The position numbers and the translations under genes were made by a program. Positions 54,500 to 63,267 of a DNA stretch of 64,000 nucleotides are shown piece by piece (positions within the stretch are counted from its first letter, which is position 1; each line of letters begins with the position of its first letter). The notes beneath the pieces were generated by a model. It saw nothing but the letters and a program-made list of their open reading frames with translations. It had not been told where the DNA came from and did not search any database. This stretch comes from Oscillibacter valericigenes (GTDB taxonomy: Bacteria > Bacillota > Clostridia > Oscillospirales > Oscillospiraceae): the NCBI RefSeq assembly GCF_021531915.1, contig NZ_JAFBIV010000002.1, forward strand, positions 1-64,000, read 5' to 3'.

Positions 54500-55695
54500 G
54501 GCCGCCCCTCCCCGGAGAGGATCCAGACAGGGTTCTGGCCCATCATCATATGATACCAGCCCTGATTTCTGGCCTGCGCCGCTGAGATCTGTGTCACGTC
54601 TACATTCGTCAGGCCGAACCGCTTCATGCAGTCCAGTCCGTCGGTGAGACTTTCCAGGCTGACCGCCGTCAGGCAGATGCGGGCAGCCGGATTCTTTTCC
54701 AGGGCCACCCGGAAGATGTTCGCCATGGAGCCCGAGGAGCCGCCGATGAACACGCACTCCGGCTTGGGCAGGTCCGCCAGGGCGGCAGGGGCCTCGCCCT
54801 CCACCACCCGCAGGTTCCACAGGCCCAGAGCCTCCCGGTTCTGCCGGATCAGGTCCAGGGCTTCCACTTCCTTTTCCACAGCCCAGACCTGGCCCTGCCA
54901 GGCCGCCATGGCACAGGCGGCGGACACGGAGCCGGTACCGGCTCCCACGTCCCACACCACGCTGTCCGGCCGGACCGCCATGCGGGCCACCGCCAGCAGG
55001 CGGATGTTCTCCTTGGTCATGGGGGTCTTGCCCCGGATCAATTGGTCATCCCACAGGCAGGGGACCCCCGCCTGCCAGCCGATGGGGGCGGGATTCTCCG
55101 CCAGCACCACCGTCAGATCGTCAAATTGTTCTCCCGTCAGTTCTTCCGCCGTGCCGGAGACGATGCGCTCCTGCGGATAAGACAGTCGCTGGCCCACATG
55201 GACCCGCACCTGTCCAAGGCCCGCCTCCGTCAGCTGGGTGCACAGGTCCGCCGCCGTACAGGTCCTGCCGGTCAGCAGGAAGGTTTTGGCGTGGGACTGG
55301 ATCTCCCCCACGGCGTTGGCCTCCCGGCCATGGACTGACACCAGCCGGGCGTCCTGCCAAGAGATGTGCAGTTTCGCGCAGAAGTAGTTCAAAGAAGAGA
55401 TTCCGGGGATGGTCTCCACAGTCACGTCCTCCAGCAGTCCGTAGAGCCTGGCGGCGCCGCTGTAAAAGCCCGGGTCGCCGGACAGCAGCACGGCGCTGTC
55501 GCCGTCAAAGGCACGCACCGCCGCCGCGATCTCCTCTGCCCGGATCAGGGCCAGCTTCTTTCCCGGATGGTCCGGGAAAGCCTCCAGCATCCGCCGGGCG
55601 CCGATCAGCTGGCCGCAGGCCTCGATCCGCCGGGCCGCGCCCAGGGTCAGGGTCTCCGGGTTTCCCATACCGATGCCGATGAGATAACAGGTCAT
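54496..55695 (-). CDS. cbiET: Fusion: cobalt-precorrin-7 C5-methyltransferase (CbiE) + cobalt-precorrin-6B C15-methyltransferase/decarboxylase (CbiT)
   Basis: 399 residues, the CobL-type fusion. Residues 1 to about 200 are CbiE (YLIGIGMGNPETLTLGA, LLSGDPGFYSGA). From about 215 the CbiT domain has PMTKENIRLLAVARM and the SAM motif VVWDVGAGTGSVSAACA. It overlaps cbiJ and cbiA by 4 bp on each side. Confidence 0.95.
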   Translation of the reverse strand: MTCYLIGIGMGNPETLTLGAARRIEACGQLIGARRMLEAFPDHPGKKLALIRAEEIAAAVRAFDGDSAVLLSGDPGFYSGAARLYGLLEDVTVETIPGISSLNYFCAKLHISWQDARLVSVHGREANAVGEIQSHAKTFLLTGRTCTAADLCTQLTEAGLGQVRVHVGQRLSYPQERIVSGTAEELTGEQFDDLTVVLAENPAPIGWQAGVPCLWDDQLIRGKTPMTKENIRLLAVARMAVRPDSVVWDVGAGTGSVSAACAMAAWQGQVWAVEKEVEALDLIRQNREALGLWNLRVVEGEAPAALADLPKPECVFIGGSSGSMANIFRVALEKNPAARICLTAVSLESLTDGLDCMKRFGLTNVDVTQISAAQARNQGWYHMMMGQNPVWILSGEGRP

Positions 55696-56438
55696 AGCGT
55701 CCCTCCGGTAAATTTCTTCAGTAGTTCTTCCAGCTCCAGGCCCGTCTCCTGAACAGGCCGCCGGATCACCAGCAGCTTCGCCCCAGCCTCCCGGGCCGCT
55801 GCAGCCTTTTCTCCAAAGCCGCCGGGACGGCCCGTATCCTTGGTCACCAGGACCTTGCCATCCATGACCCGCAGGGTGGCGGCGTTCATCTCCTGGGAAA
55901 AGGGGCCCTGCATGCAGATGATGTGAGCCGCGGGATACCCCAGGTCCAGAGCGGCCCGCAGGCTGTCCAGGCTGGGCAGCACCCGGACCCAGATGCGCTC
56001 CGCAAAACCGGGCACCTGGGCAAAGGTAGCCAGGTCCTTGCTGCCGGTGGTCAGCAGCACATTGCCCGGCAGGTCCGCCAGCAGTTCCGCCGCATGGACG
56101 GGGCTGTCAGCCCAGAGAACATCCTCCGCTTCCTCCCGGGGCCGCACCAGCCGCTCACAGGGCACACCCGCCCTCTGGGCCGCCGTCCGGATGCTGACGC
56201 TGACCTGGGCGGCATAGGGATGGGTGGCGTCCACCACCCAGTCGTAACCGTCCGCCATCTCCGCCGCCATGGCGTCCTGGCTCATACGGCCCATCCGTAC
56301 CGTCAGATTGGGCTGGGGCTCCAGCACGTCCCGGCCGTAATCCGTAGCCACGCAGCAGGTCACCAGATGGCCCGCATCCGCCAGCCGCCGGGCCAGGGTG
56401 TGGCCCTCCGCCGTGCCGCCAAACAACAGAATTTTCAT
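55692..56438 (-). CDS. cbiJ: Cobalt-precorrin-6A reductase
   Basis: 248 residues from ATG 56438, overlapping cbiH by ATGA; the longer frame is antisense. KILLFGGTAEGHTLARRLADAG is the CobK/CbiJ opening. DWVVDATHPYAAQVS and LLTTGSKDLATFAQV are further family marks. It reduces the macrocycle with NAD(P)H. Confidence 0.93.
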   Translation of the reverse strand: MKILLFGGTAEGHTLARRLADAGHLVTCCVATDYGRDVLEPQPNLTVRMGRMSQDAMAAEMADGYDWVVDATHPYAAQVSVSIRTAAQRAGVPCERLVRPREEAEDVLWADSPVHAAELLADLPGNVLLTTGSKDLATFAQVPGFAERIWVRVLPSLDSLRAALDLGYPAAHIICMQGPFSQEMNAATLRVMDGKVLVTKDTGRPGGFGEKAAAAREAGAKLLVIRRPVQETGLELEELLKKFTGGTL

Positions 56439-57166
56439 CGCTGCAAATACCCCCGGGGCGTCACCAGCCGTCCGCCGATGACCTGGGTCTGGCTGTTGCC
56501 CACAAAGACAGTGGTGAACATGTCCACCTGGGCCTCCCGCAGCTCCGCCAGGGTGAGAATGGTGCAAGCTTGGCCCTCCCGTCCGATCTGGCTCACATAG
56601 CCGCAGGGGGTCTCGGGGGCCTTGGCCTCCAGCAGGATGTCGCAGGCCTTCTGCAGGTAATCTCTCCGCTTGTGGCTGGAGGGGTTATACAGGCACAGGA
56701 CGAAGTCCGCCTGGGCCGCCGCCCGGAGGCGGGCCTCGATCTTCTCCCAGGGGGTCATCAGGTCCGACAGGGAGACCAGGCAGAAGTCGTGCATCAGCGG
56801 TGCGCCCAGGACAGCCGCTCCGCCGCAGGCCGCCGTGATACCGGGGATCACCTCCAGCTCCACCTGGGGCCACTGGGGGGACAGCTCATAGCAAAGGCCC
56901 GCCATGCCGTAGACGCCGGGGTCCCCGGAGCAGACCATGGCCACGGTCTTGCCGGTGTCCGCCAGTTCCAGGGCCATCTTGCACCGCTCCGTCTCCTTCC
57001 GCATGGGGGTGGAGCGCAGTTCTTTATGGGAATAGGCCTCCCGGATCAGGTCGATATAGACCGTGTAGCCCACGATCACATCGGAGGCCTCCAGGGCCTC
57101 CGCCGCCCGGACCGTCAGGTCCCGGCCGCCGCCGGGGCCCAGGCCGATGATATATAATCTCTTCAT
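56435..57166 (-). CDS. cbiH: Cobalt-precorrin-3 C17-methyltransferase
   Basis: A 243-residue SAM-dependent tetrapyrrole methylase. YIIGLGPGGGRDLTVRAAEAL, VCSGDPGVYGMAGL and VIPGITAACGGAAVLGAPLMHDF identify the CobJ/CbiH subgroup. It methylates C17 with ring contraction. It starts 9 bp after cbiG, with GGAGG in the gap. Confidence 0.94.
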   Translation of the reverse strand: MKRLYIIGLGPGGGRDLTVRAAEALEASDVIVGYTVYIDLIREAYSHKELRSTPMRKETERCKMALELADTGKTVAMVCSGDPGVYGMAGLCYELSPQWPQVELEVIPGITAACGGAAVLGAPLMHDFCLVSLSDLMTPWEKIEARLRAAAQADFVLCLYNPSSHKRRDYLQKACDILLEAKAPETPCGYVSQIGREGQACTILTLAELREAQVDMFTTVFVGNSQTQVIGGRLVTPRGYLQR

Positions 57167-57175
57167 GGGTTCCTC

Positions 57176-58189
57176 CTATTTCTCCCAGGACAGATGGACC
57201 GGGCCCATAGCCGCGGCAAAGGTCACGCCCTGGCAGACGGTTTTGGGAATCACGATGTGCCCGCCCGCCCGCTGGGCGGCCCGCTGGCACACATTGTCCA
57301 CGCCGGTGGTCTTTTCCACAAAGGCGGAGGGGGGAAAGTCCCCCATCTCGGCGGCCAGCTCTTGGGCTGTAAAAAAGGTGATGGGCCAGTCGTGGGCCTG
57401 GGCCAATGCCAGCAGTCCCGGCTCGTCCCGCTTCAGATCAATGGTGGCAAGTCCCCGGACCGCTTCTGCCGGAATGGCCGCCCGATCCAGGAATTCCTCC
57501 AGCGCTGCTTCCAGCACCGCCTGCGTCGTGCCCCGGCGGCAGCCGATGCCCAGAGTCACGGCTCCGGGCACCAGATGCAGGGTTTGGGCAAAGGGCCGCT
57601 CCGCCGTGGTGGGACCGATGCAGATGCCGGTCTCCGCCATCTCCGCTCCCAGCCCCTGGGGCATGGTCCCGGAAATAGGCCAGACGGATCGAACGCCCAC
57701 CGGCTTGCCCTCCAGCAGGGCCGCCGATACCGCCTTGGCCGCCGCCCGGCCGCACAGCACCAGGTCCTGTTCTCTGGCCCACTGGTCCACAGCGAACAGG
57801 CCGTTGACATCCGTGGCGGTGGAGACCGCTGCCTGTCCGCCAGTTATCACTGCCACACGGCGGGCCAGGTCGTTGGCGCCGCCCACATGGCCAGAGAGGA
57901 GCGGCACCGCAAACCGTCCCGCCTCGTCCACGGACACCACGGCGGGGTCGTAAAACTTGTCCTTCACAAAGGGGGCGATGGCCCGAACGGCAATGCCCGC
58001 CGCCGAGACGAACACCAGGGCCTCGCTGTCAGCAAACCGACCTTCCGCCCAGTCCTGCAGTTTCCCGCAGGCAGGCAACCCTGTCTCCGGCGCCAGCCGG
58101 TCCGTGGTCCACAGCCGTCCACCCAACTCTTCCGCCAGACGCTCCCCCAGCAGGCAGCCCCGGCGGGTAAAGGCGATCAGGGCGATCAC
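57176..58189 (-). CDS. cbiG: Cobalt-precorrin-5A hydrolase
   Basis: 337 residues. The N-terminal half ends in FVSAAGIAVRAIAPFVKDKFYDPAVVSVDEAGRFAVPLLSGHVGGANDLA, the CbiG core. The C-terminal half starts near VTLGIGCRRGTT and matches the CbiG C domain. It opens the delta-lactone and releases acetaldehyde, a step specific to the anaerobic pathway. The stop is TAG, directly before the cbiH ribosome binding site. It overlaps cbiF by ATGA. Confidence 0.95.
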   Translation of the reverse strand: MIALIAFTRRGCLLGERLAEELGGRLWTTDRLAPETGLPACGKLQDWAEGRFADSEALVFVSAAGIAVRAIAPFVKDKFYDPAVVSVDEAGRFAVPLLSGHVGGANDLARRVAVITGGQAAVSTATDVNGLFAVDQWAREQDLVLCGRAAAKAVSAALLEGKPVGVRSVWPISGTMPQGLGAEMAETGICIGPTTAERPFAQTLHLVPGAVTLGIGCRRGTTQAVLEAALEEFLDRAAIPAEAVRGLATIDLKRDEPGLLALAQAHDWPITFFTAQELAAEMGDFPPSAFVEKTTGVDNVCQRAAQRAGGHIVIPKTVCQGVTFAAAMGPVHLSWEK

Positions 58190-58941
58190 TTGGAAGCCTC
58201 CCGGCAGCCATGAGAGAAGCCCGGATCATACAGCAGGGAGCGGTCATACCGGTCCCCCAGGAAGCCGCCCACGGTGACGAGGGCCGTCTTGGTGATGTGG
58301 TTCTCCCGGGCGGTCTGGGCCAGGGTGGACACCGTACAGCGGAACACCTTCTCGTCGGGCCAAGTGGCCTTGTAGACGATGGCCGCCGGGGTATCCGGGC
58401 TGTAACCGCCCTCCATCAGGTCCTGCTGGGCCTTTTCCAGCAAACTGGAGGACAGGAACAGCACCATGGTGCTGCCGTGGGCGGCCAGCTTTTTCAACTG
58501 CTCCCGCTCGGGGACCGGCGTGCGGCCCTCCGCCCGGGTGATGATGACCGTCTGGCTCACATTGGGCAGGGTGTACTCCGCCTTCAACGCCGCCGCGGCG
58601 CCGCAGAAGGAGGAGACACCGGGTGTCACGTCATAGGCATAGCCCCGGGCTTCCAGAGCGTCCATCTGCTCCCGGATGGCGCCGTAGATGGAGGGGTCAC
58701 CGGTGTGCAGGCGGACGGTAGTCTTGCCCGCCGCCTCCGCCCGGTCCATGACCGCCAGAACTTCCTCCAGGGTCATGGAAGCGGAATCGTGGATCTTGCA
58801 GTCCGCCCGACAGTTTTTCAGCAGGGCGGGATTCACCAGGGAACCAGCGTAGATCACCACGTCCGCCTCCGCCAGATATCTTGCGCCCCGCAGGGTGATC
58901 AGGTCCTCCGCACCGGAACCGGCGCCAACAAAATGGATCAT
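58186..58941 (-). CDS. cbiF: Cobalt-precorrin-4 C11-methyltransferase
   Basis: 251 residues. MIHFVGAGSGAEDLITLRGARYL, LHTGDPSIYGAIREQMD and VTPGVSSFCGAAAALKAEYTLP are the CobM/CbiF marks. It transfers a methyl group to C11. AGGAGG is seven bases before the ATG. Confidence 0.95.
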   Translation of the reverse strand: MIHFVGAGSGAEDLITLRGARYLAEADVVIYAGSLVNPALLKNCRADCKIHDSASMTLEEVLAVMDRAEAAGKTTVRLHTGDPSIYGAIREQMDALEARGYAYDVTPGVSSFCGAAAALKAEYTLPNVSQTVIITRAEGRTPVPEREQLKKLAAHGSTMVLFLSSSLLEKAQQDLMEGGYSPDTPAAIVYKATWPDEKVFRCTVSTLAQTARENHITKTALVTVGGFLGDRYDRSLLYDPGFSHGCREASK

Positions 58942-58974
58942 AGAAACCTCCTGAATCAGGTTGAACTTTCAAAG

Positions 58975-60108
58975 TCAAAGATATTCTATCCTGTGCTTTT
59001 CCAACAGCTCCGCCGCGCCGTCCGTCATGGCGCTGAGGCCGACGGCCTGGGAAAAGAGGATGGCCTGGGTGTTCATGGCCCCCGTCCGGTGCCGCAGGTT
59101 CTCTCCCACGGCCCGGGCGATGGAGTCCAGTACCGTCTCAGCCAGACCCGCCTGGGTCAGCAGCTCCAGGGCGGCGTCGGTGGTGACAGCTTCATAAAGT
59201 TTTTTCAGCAGGGGCCCAGACCCGCCGCACAGGGCGGCGTGGGTCACAAAGACCTCCCGGCGGCCGTCGGCGGTGCGGGAATGGGTGTCCATGACTCCGG
59301 CGGCCAGCTTGCACAGCTTGCCGATATGGCCCACCAGCAGCACTGAGGAAAAGCCCAGGTTCACCGCATGGTCCAGGGCTTCCCCGATGAAGTTGGAGCA
59401 CTGGACCGCCCGGCCCATGTCCAGTCCCAGCTGGTGGGCTGCAAAATCCGCCCCGTAGTTGCCGGGGGTCATCAGCAGATCGGTAATGCCCTCGGCCCGG
59501 TGGACCTCCATCTCCACCCGGGTGGTGTCCACCAGGGCCTGACGGCTCATGGGCCGCACGATGCCGGTGGAACCCAGGATGGAGATGCCGCCTTCGATAC
59601 CCAGCCGGGGGTTGAAGGTCTTTGCGGCCAGCAGGGACCCCTCCGGCACGGAGATCACCGCCTCCAGGCCCCCCTGTTCCCCCGTCTCGTCCAACGCCTG
59701 CCGCAGTTGGTCCCTGATCATCTGCCGCGGGCCAGAATTGATGGCAGCAGCCCCTACCGGCTGGTTCAGGCCCGGTCGGGTCACCCGGCCCACGCCCTGC
59801 CCGCCGTCAATGCGGATGTCTGTTTCGGTCCTGCGGACCGTGGCTACCACCAACGCGCCGTTGGTCACGTCGCAGTCGTCACCGCCGTCCTTCCGGATAC
59901 CGCAGGAGGCCCAGTCCGGCCCCCGCCGCATGTCCTCCGGCTCCAGCAGTACCGGAATGCCCGCCGGGGTCTCCACCCGGACCTGGGCCGGGAAGTCGCC
60001 CCGCAGCAGGGCTTCCGCCGCCGCCCGGGCCGCACCTGCGGCGCAGGTGCCCGTGGTATAGCCGCAGCGCAGCCGCTGCTGCCCCACAGAAATATAGTGT
60101 TCCAGCAT
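58975..60108 (-). CDS. cbiD: Cobalt-precorrin-5B C1-methyltransferase
   Basis: 377 residues. RCGYTTGTCAAGAARAA is the CbiD opening, followed by KDGGDDCDVTNGALVVATV and ILGSTGIVRPMSRQALVDT. CbiD belongs to the anaerobic route, agreeing with cbiK and cbiG. AAAGGAG precedes the ATG. Confidence 0.96.
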   Translation of the reverse strand: MLEHYISVGQQRLRCGYTTGTCAAGAARAAAEALLRGDFPAQVRVETPAGIPVLLEPEDMRRGPDWASCGIRKDGGDDCDVTNGALVVATVRRTETDIRIDGGQGVGRVTRPGLNQPVGAAAINSGPRQMIRDQLRQALDETGEQGGLEAVISVPEGSLLAAKTFNPRLGIEGGISILGSTGIVRPMSRQALVDTTRVEMEVHRAEGITDLLMTPGNYGADFAAHQLGLDMGRAVQCSNFIGEALDHAVNLGFSSVLLVGHIGKLCKLAAGVMDTHSRTADGRREVFVTHAALCGGSGPLLKKLYEAVTTDAALELLTQAGLAETVLDSIARAVGENLRHRTGAMNTQAILFSQAVGLSAMTDGAAELLEKHRIEYL

Positions 60109-60132
60109 GGACGGCTCCTTTCCTGACGCAGC

Positions 60133-60957
60133 TCAGCCGACGGTCTCCCGCCAGTGGGAAAACTGCTCCATGGTCATGGGATACGATGCTTCTCCGGGCC
60201 GCAGCGTCTCCGCCGCCTGCCAGAGCCAGGGCTTCCGCAGCCCCGCCTCCTCCAGCAACTCCTGCCGGGAGAAGATGGACTCCAGAGAACCGTCGGCCAC
60301 CAATTTGCCCCGGGAGAACACCAGTCCCCGCCGGGCAAACCGGGCCGCGAAATCCACATCGTGGGTGCTGACCACCAGGGCGATACCCGCCCGGGTCAGC
60401 TGGTCCAGCGTCTCCTCCAACCGAGCCACATTTTCCGGGTCCAGAGACGCCGTGGGTTCATCCAGCAAGATCACATCCGGCTCCATGGCCAGGATGTCCG
60501 CAATGGTCACCCGCTTCTTCTCTCCGCCGGAGAGATATTGGGGAGAACGGTCGCCGTACTCCCCCAGGCCCATGCGGTCCAGGGCCTCAACCGTTCTGCG
60601 CTCCACCTCTTCCATAGGCAGTCCCAGGTTCATGGGGCCGAAGGACACCTCGCCCTCCACGGTGACAGCCAAAATCTGGTTCTCCGCCTCCTGGAACACG
60701 ATGCCCACCCGGCGGCGCAGCTCCGTCAGGTCCTTCTTTTTCCGGGTCAGCGGTTTGCCGCCGCAGCGGATGGTGCCCTCCGAGGGCTCCAGAATGCCAT
60801 TGCACAGCAGGAAGAAGGTGGATTTTCCGGCGCCGTTGCGGCCCAGCACCGTCACCCGCTCTCCCTTTTCGATGGAGACGCTCAAGTCCTCCACAGCCAG
60901 GGGACCATCGGGGTACGTATAAGAGATATGCTCCAGTTGCAGGATCGGTTCTGTCAC
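60133..60957 (-). CDS. cbiO: Cobalt ECF/ABC transporter ATPase CbiO
   Basis: 274 residues from GTG 60957, which overlaps the cbiQ stop as GTGA; the longer frame to 61059 is antisense of cbiQ. Walker A is VLGRNGAGKSTFFLL, signature YLSGGEKKRVTIADILA, Walker B VILLDEPTASLDP and switch His in VVSTHDVDFA. It powers CbiMNQ cobalt import. Confidence 0.95.
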   Translation of the reverse strand: MTEPILQLEHISYTYPDGPLAVEDLSVSIEKGERVTVLGRNGAGKSTFFLLCNGILEPSEGTIRCGGKPLTRKKKDLTELRRRVGIVFQEAENQILAVTVEGEVSFGPMNLGLPMEEVERRTVEALDRMGLGEYGDRSPQYLSGGEKKRVTIADILAMEPDVILLDEPTASLDPENVARLEETLDQLTRAGIALVVSTHDVDFAARFARRGLVFSRGKLVADGSLESIFSRQELLEEAGLRKPWLWQAAETLRPGEASYPMTMEQFSHWRETVG

Positions 60958-61775
60958 AGGGCGATCCCCCTTTTTCGAATCAAAATCAGCAATCCCAGCA
61001 GCAGAAGATAGGCCGTCGCAGCCAGCACATGGCAAAGGCGCAGCTTGGGCGTGCGGCACAGAAAGGCCAGCCTGCCCTCGTAGCCCCTGGCCTCCATGGC
61101 GTCGTAGCAGGCGCTGCTGCGGCGGAAAGAGGAGGCCAGCAGTCCTCCGCTGATCTTCCCCGCCGTGGTCAGGGACCGCCGCCAGCCGTCATAACCCAGC
61201 CGGGCCGAAGCCGCCACGGTCATCTGCCGCTGGACCTCCAGCAGCACGAACAAATACCGGTAAATGAGATACATCAGCTCGATCATCAGCTCCGGCAGAC
61301 GGCATTTCCGCAGCACCTCGATCAGCTGGGGCATGGGGGTGGAGGTGCTGAGGAAAAACAAGCAGCACACGGCGCCCATGGCCTGGAAAAACAGCGTGGC
61401 CGCCCGGTTCAGGCTCTGTGCCGTCACGCACAGCCATAGGCTGCCCAGGCGCAGCTGCCACAGGCCCATGGGGACTCTGGTGCATTCCAGCAGGATCACC
61501 AGACAGCTGACTGCCAGAAACAGAAGGGGAAGACGAAGCAGCCGCAGCAGATGGTCCAGCGGGACTTTGCCCAGCAGCCAGATGATGACCGCCATAGAGC
61601 AGGCTGCCGCCGCGCCCACAACGGCGTCGGCGGCGCCCACACACAGCACTAAACTTCCCGCGCTGAAAACCATCTTCAATCCGGGGCTGACGCCCCGGAG
61701 CCCCGAGCAGGCCGCCAGGGCGTCCAGCGTCAATATCCCTCCGGTATGCGTATGATGGTGATGTCCGTGGGCCAT
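60954..61775 (-). CDS. cbiQ: Cobalt transport transmembrane protein CbiQ
   Basis: 273 residues from ATG 61775, overlapping cbiN by TAATG. A His-rich start ([12 protein letters not shown]) may bind metal. Four to five hydrophobic helices follow. The two cytoplasmic ATPase-coupling Ala-Arg-Gly motifs are seen near AASARLGYDG and AMEARGYEG. It is the T component of the ECF cobalt importer. Confidence 0.93.
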   Translation of the reverse strand: MAHGHHHHTHTGGILTLDALAACSGLRGVSPGLKMVFSAGSLVLCVGAADAVVGAAAACSMAVIIWLLGKVPLDHLLRLLRLPLLFLAVSCLVILLECTRVPMGLWQLRLGSLWLCVTAQSLNRAATLFFQAMGAVCCLFFLSTSTPMPQLIEVLRKCRLPELMIELMYLIYRYLFVLLEVQRQMTVAASARLGYDGWRRSLTTAGKISGGLLASSFRRSSACYDAMEARGYEGRLAFLCRTPKLRLCHVLAATAYLLLLGLLILIRKRGIAL

Positions 61776-62077
61776 TATGCCGCTTCCTCGCCGCGGAACT
61801 TCTTCCTGGCTACCAGATACCCGAAGCCGAAGCCGATCACCACGGCGCCCAGCGCCGTCTGCAGGCAGAACAGCAGAGACTCCGTCTCGCCGCCGGGCAA
61901 CTCCACGATGCTCTCCGCCCAAGGCTCGTAATCCGGGTCCACCTGGGCGATGAGCTCCTCCGCCGCGCCGTCGGCACCGCCGAATTCGCTGTCACGGATG
62001 GTCATCAGCGGGAAGATCAGGATCGCAGCGCAAACCAATACCAGAACCAAAATGGTCGTTACCTGTTTCTTGCTCAT
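61775..62077 (-). CDS. cbiN: Cobalt transport protein CbiN
   Basis: 100 residues. It has two membrane helices ([19 protein letters not shown] and [23 protein letters not shown]) around an extracytoplasmic loop with [12 protein letters not shown] and [11 protein letters not shown], the CbiN signature. It works with CbiM in metal loading. It overlaps cbiM and cbiQ. Confidence 0.95.
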   Translation of the reverse strand: MSKKQVTTILVLVLVCAAILIFPLMTIRDSEFGGADGAAEELIAQVDPDYEPWAESIVELPGGETESLLFCLQTALGAVVIGFGFGYLVARKKFRGEEAA

Positions 62078-62841
62078 ACCTTGGCAGCCTCCTTATTCAA
62101 AAAGCCGATCTCCCGCAGCTCGGGCTTGGCAAAGGATTCCAGCATCATGATGACGATGGCAGACAAAATGCCCTCCACGATCGCCAGAGGCACCTGGGTC
62201 AGGGCAAAGACGCCCATGAACTGCGCCATGGAGGAAAGGACTCCCTCCTGTCCCGGATGGGCCAGGGCCAGCTGGACGGAGGTGACGCAATAGGTGAACA
62301 GGTCGCCCAGGGCGCAGGCCACGCCCACGGACACCATGCGGTTCACTTTCAGCTTCTGGCAGAGCTGATACACGCCAAAGCTGACAAAGGGTCCGGCGAT
62401 AGCCATGGAGAAGGTATTGGCGCCCAGGGTGGTCAGGCCGCCGTGGGCCAGCAGGATGGCCTGGAACAGCAAAACGATCATGCCCAGAACCGCCATGGGG
62501 GCAGGTCCGAACAGCACGGCCCCCAGGCCGGTGCCGGTGGGATGGCTGGAGGAACCGGTGACGCTGGGCATCTTCAGGGCGGACAGAACGAAGGCATAGG
62601 CCCCCATCATGGCCAGCAGCAGCACGGCCTTACGGTGCTGAGAAACGATTTTCTTCATAGAGAGCAGACCCCAGACTACAAAGGGAACACAGACCGCACC
62701 CCAGACGATGGCATGGCCCTGGGGAAGGAAACCCTCCATAATGTGCATGGCCCCGGCGGGAATACATAGTGCCGCCGTCAGCGGCACAGTGCAGGACACA
62801 GCCAATATCCTGCGCTCCAGTTGGGTAAATTCGGTTTTCAT
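62074..62841 (-). CDS. cbiM: Cobalt ECF transporter S component CbiM
   Basis: 255 residues from ATG 62841 (AGGAGG upstream). The metal-binding N-terminal sequence after a leader, [18 protein letters not shown], has the conserved Met-His pair. [21 protein letters not shown] and [21 protein letters not shown] are further CbiM marks. The stretch before the Met-His pair is a cleavable-looking signal ([17 protein letters not shown]). It is the first gene of the B12 operon. Confidence 0.95.
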   Translation of the reverse strand: MKTEFTQLERRILAVSCTVPLTAALCIPAGAMHIMEGFLPQGHAIVWGAVCVPFVVWGLLSMKKIVSQHRKAVLLLAMMGAYAFVLSALKMPSVTGSSSHPTGTGLGAVLFGPAPMAVLGMIVLLFQAILLAHGGLTTLGANTFSMAIAGPFVSFGVYQLCQKLKVNRMVSVGVACALGDLFTYCVTSVQLALAHPGQEGVLSSMAQFMGVFALTQVPLAIVEGILSAIVIMMLESFAKPELREIGFLNKEAAKV

Positions 62842-62855
62842 AAAAACCTCCTGAA

Positions 62856-62884
62856 ATAAAAAATGAGCAGCCTTCTGGCTGCCC
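62856..62884 (-). terminator. Cobalamin-riboswitch terminator before cbiM
   Basis: On the minus strand GGGCAGCC-AGAA-GGCTGCTC is followed by ATTTTTTATTT and then the cbiM ribosome binding site. Likely the off-state structure of the riboswitch. Confidence 0.85.
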
Positions 62885-62945
62885 GACAATAGGACATTTC
62901 TGTCCGATCATCCATGGACTGAACACCGCAGCCTTGATTCAAAAA

Positions 62946-63115
62946 GCGACATGAGCAGGTTTCCTGGCTCCAGATCACAGCTTGGCGCGCCTTCTCAGGA
63001 TCATCATCCCAATGGCATACCGCGCCTTACTCCCTGTTACAGTGACGGGTTCGCTTCGGACTTGCACCGAATTCCCTTTATCCCCTCGAGGGGACTCACG
63101 CCGATACAAGATTTG
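62946..63115 (-). promoter_or_regulatory. Cobalamin riboswitch
   Basis: On the minus strand the leader contains AAGGGAATTCGGTGCAAGTCCG, CCCGTCACTGTAA, and finally GAGCCAGGAAACCTGCTC, the conserved core and B12-box elements. It lies downstream of the promoter at 63129 and upstream of a terminator, so adenosylcobalamin should shut down the operon. Confidence 0.93.
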
Positions 63116-63128
63116 ATATAATATAAAT

Positions 63129-63157
63129 AAAATATGCCTTTTTTTGCGGTATGTCAA
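63129..63157 (-). promoter_or_regulatory. Promoter of the cbi-cob-hem operon
   Basis: TTGACA (63152-63157) and TATTTT (63129-63134), 17-bp spacer, immediately upstream of the riboswitch. Confidence 0.75.
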
Positions 63158-63203
63158 TGACTTTCCCCTGCTTTTCCCCTCATATTGTCCCATGTGATAT
63201 GGC

Positions 63204-63232
63204 TTGTATATGGAAAGGAACCGTGGTATATT
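63204..63232 (+). promoter_or_regulatory. Promoter of the ABC-F gene
   Basis: TTGTAT (63204-63209) and TATATT (63227-63232), 17-bp spacer, 35 bp before the start. Confidence 0.65.
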
Positions 63233-63267
63233 ATATTTGTTATACCGTCTGTCATCAGGAGGCTTTT

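Noticed and set aside
48522-57178. Idea that TAG is reassigned in the whole host
   Set aside because: cobQ (stop at 48522-48524) and cbiG (57176-57178) end in TAG directly at the next gene, so the host terminates at TAG.
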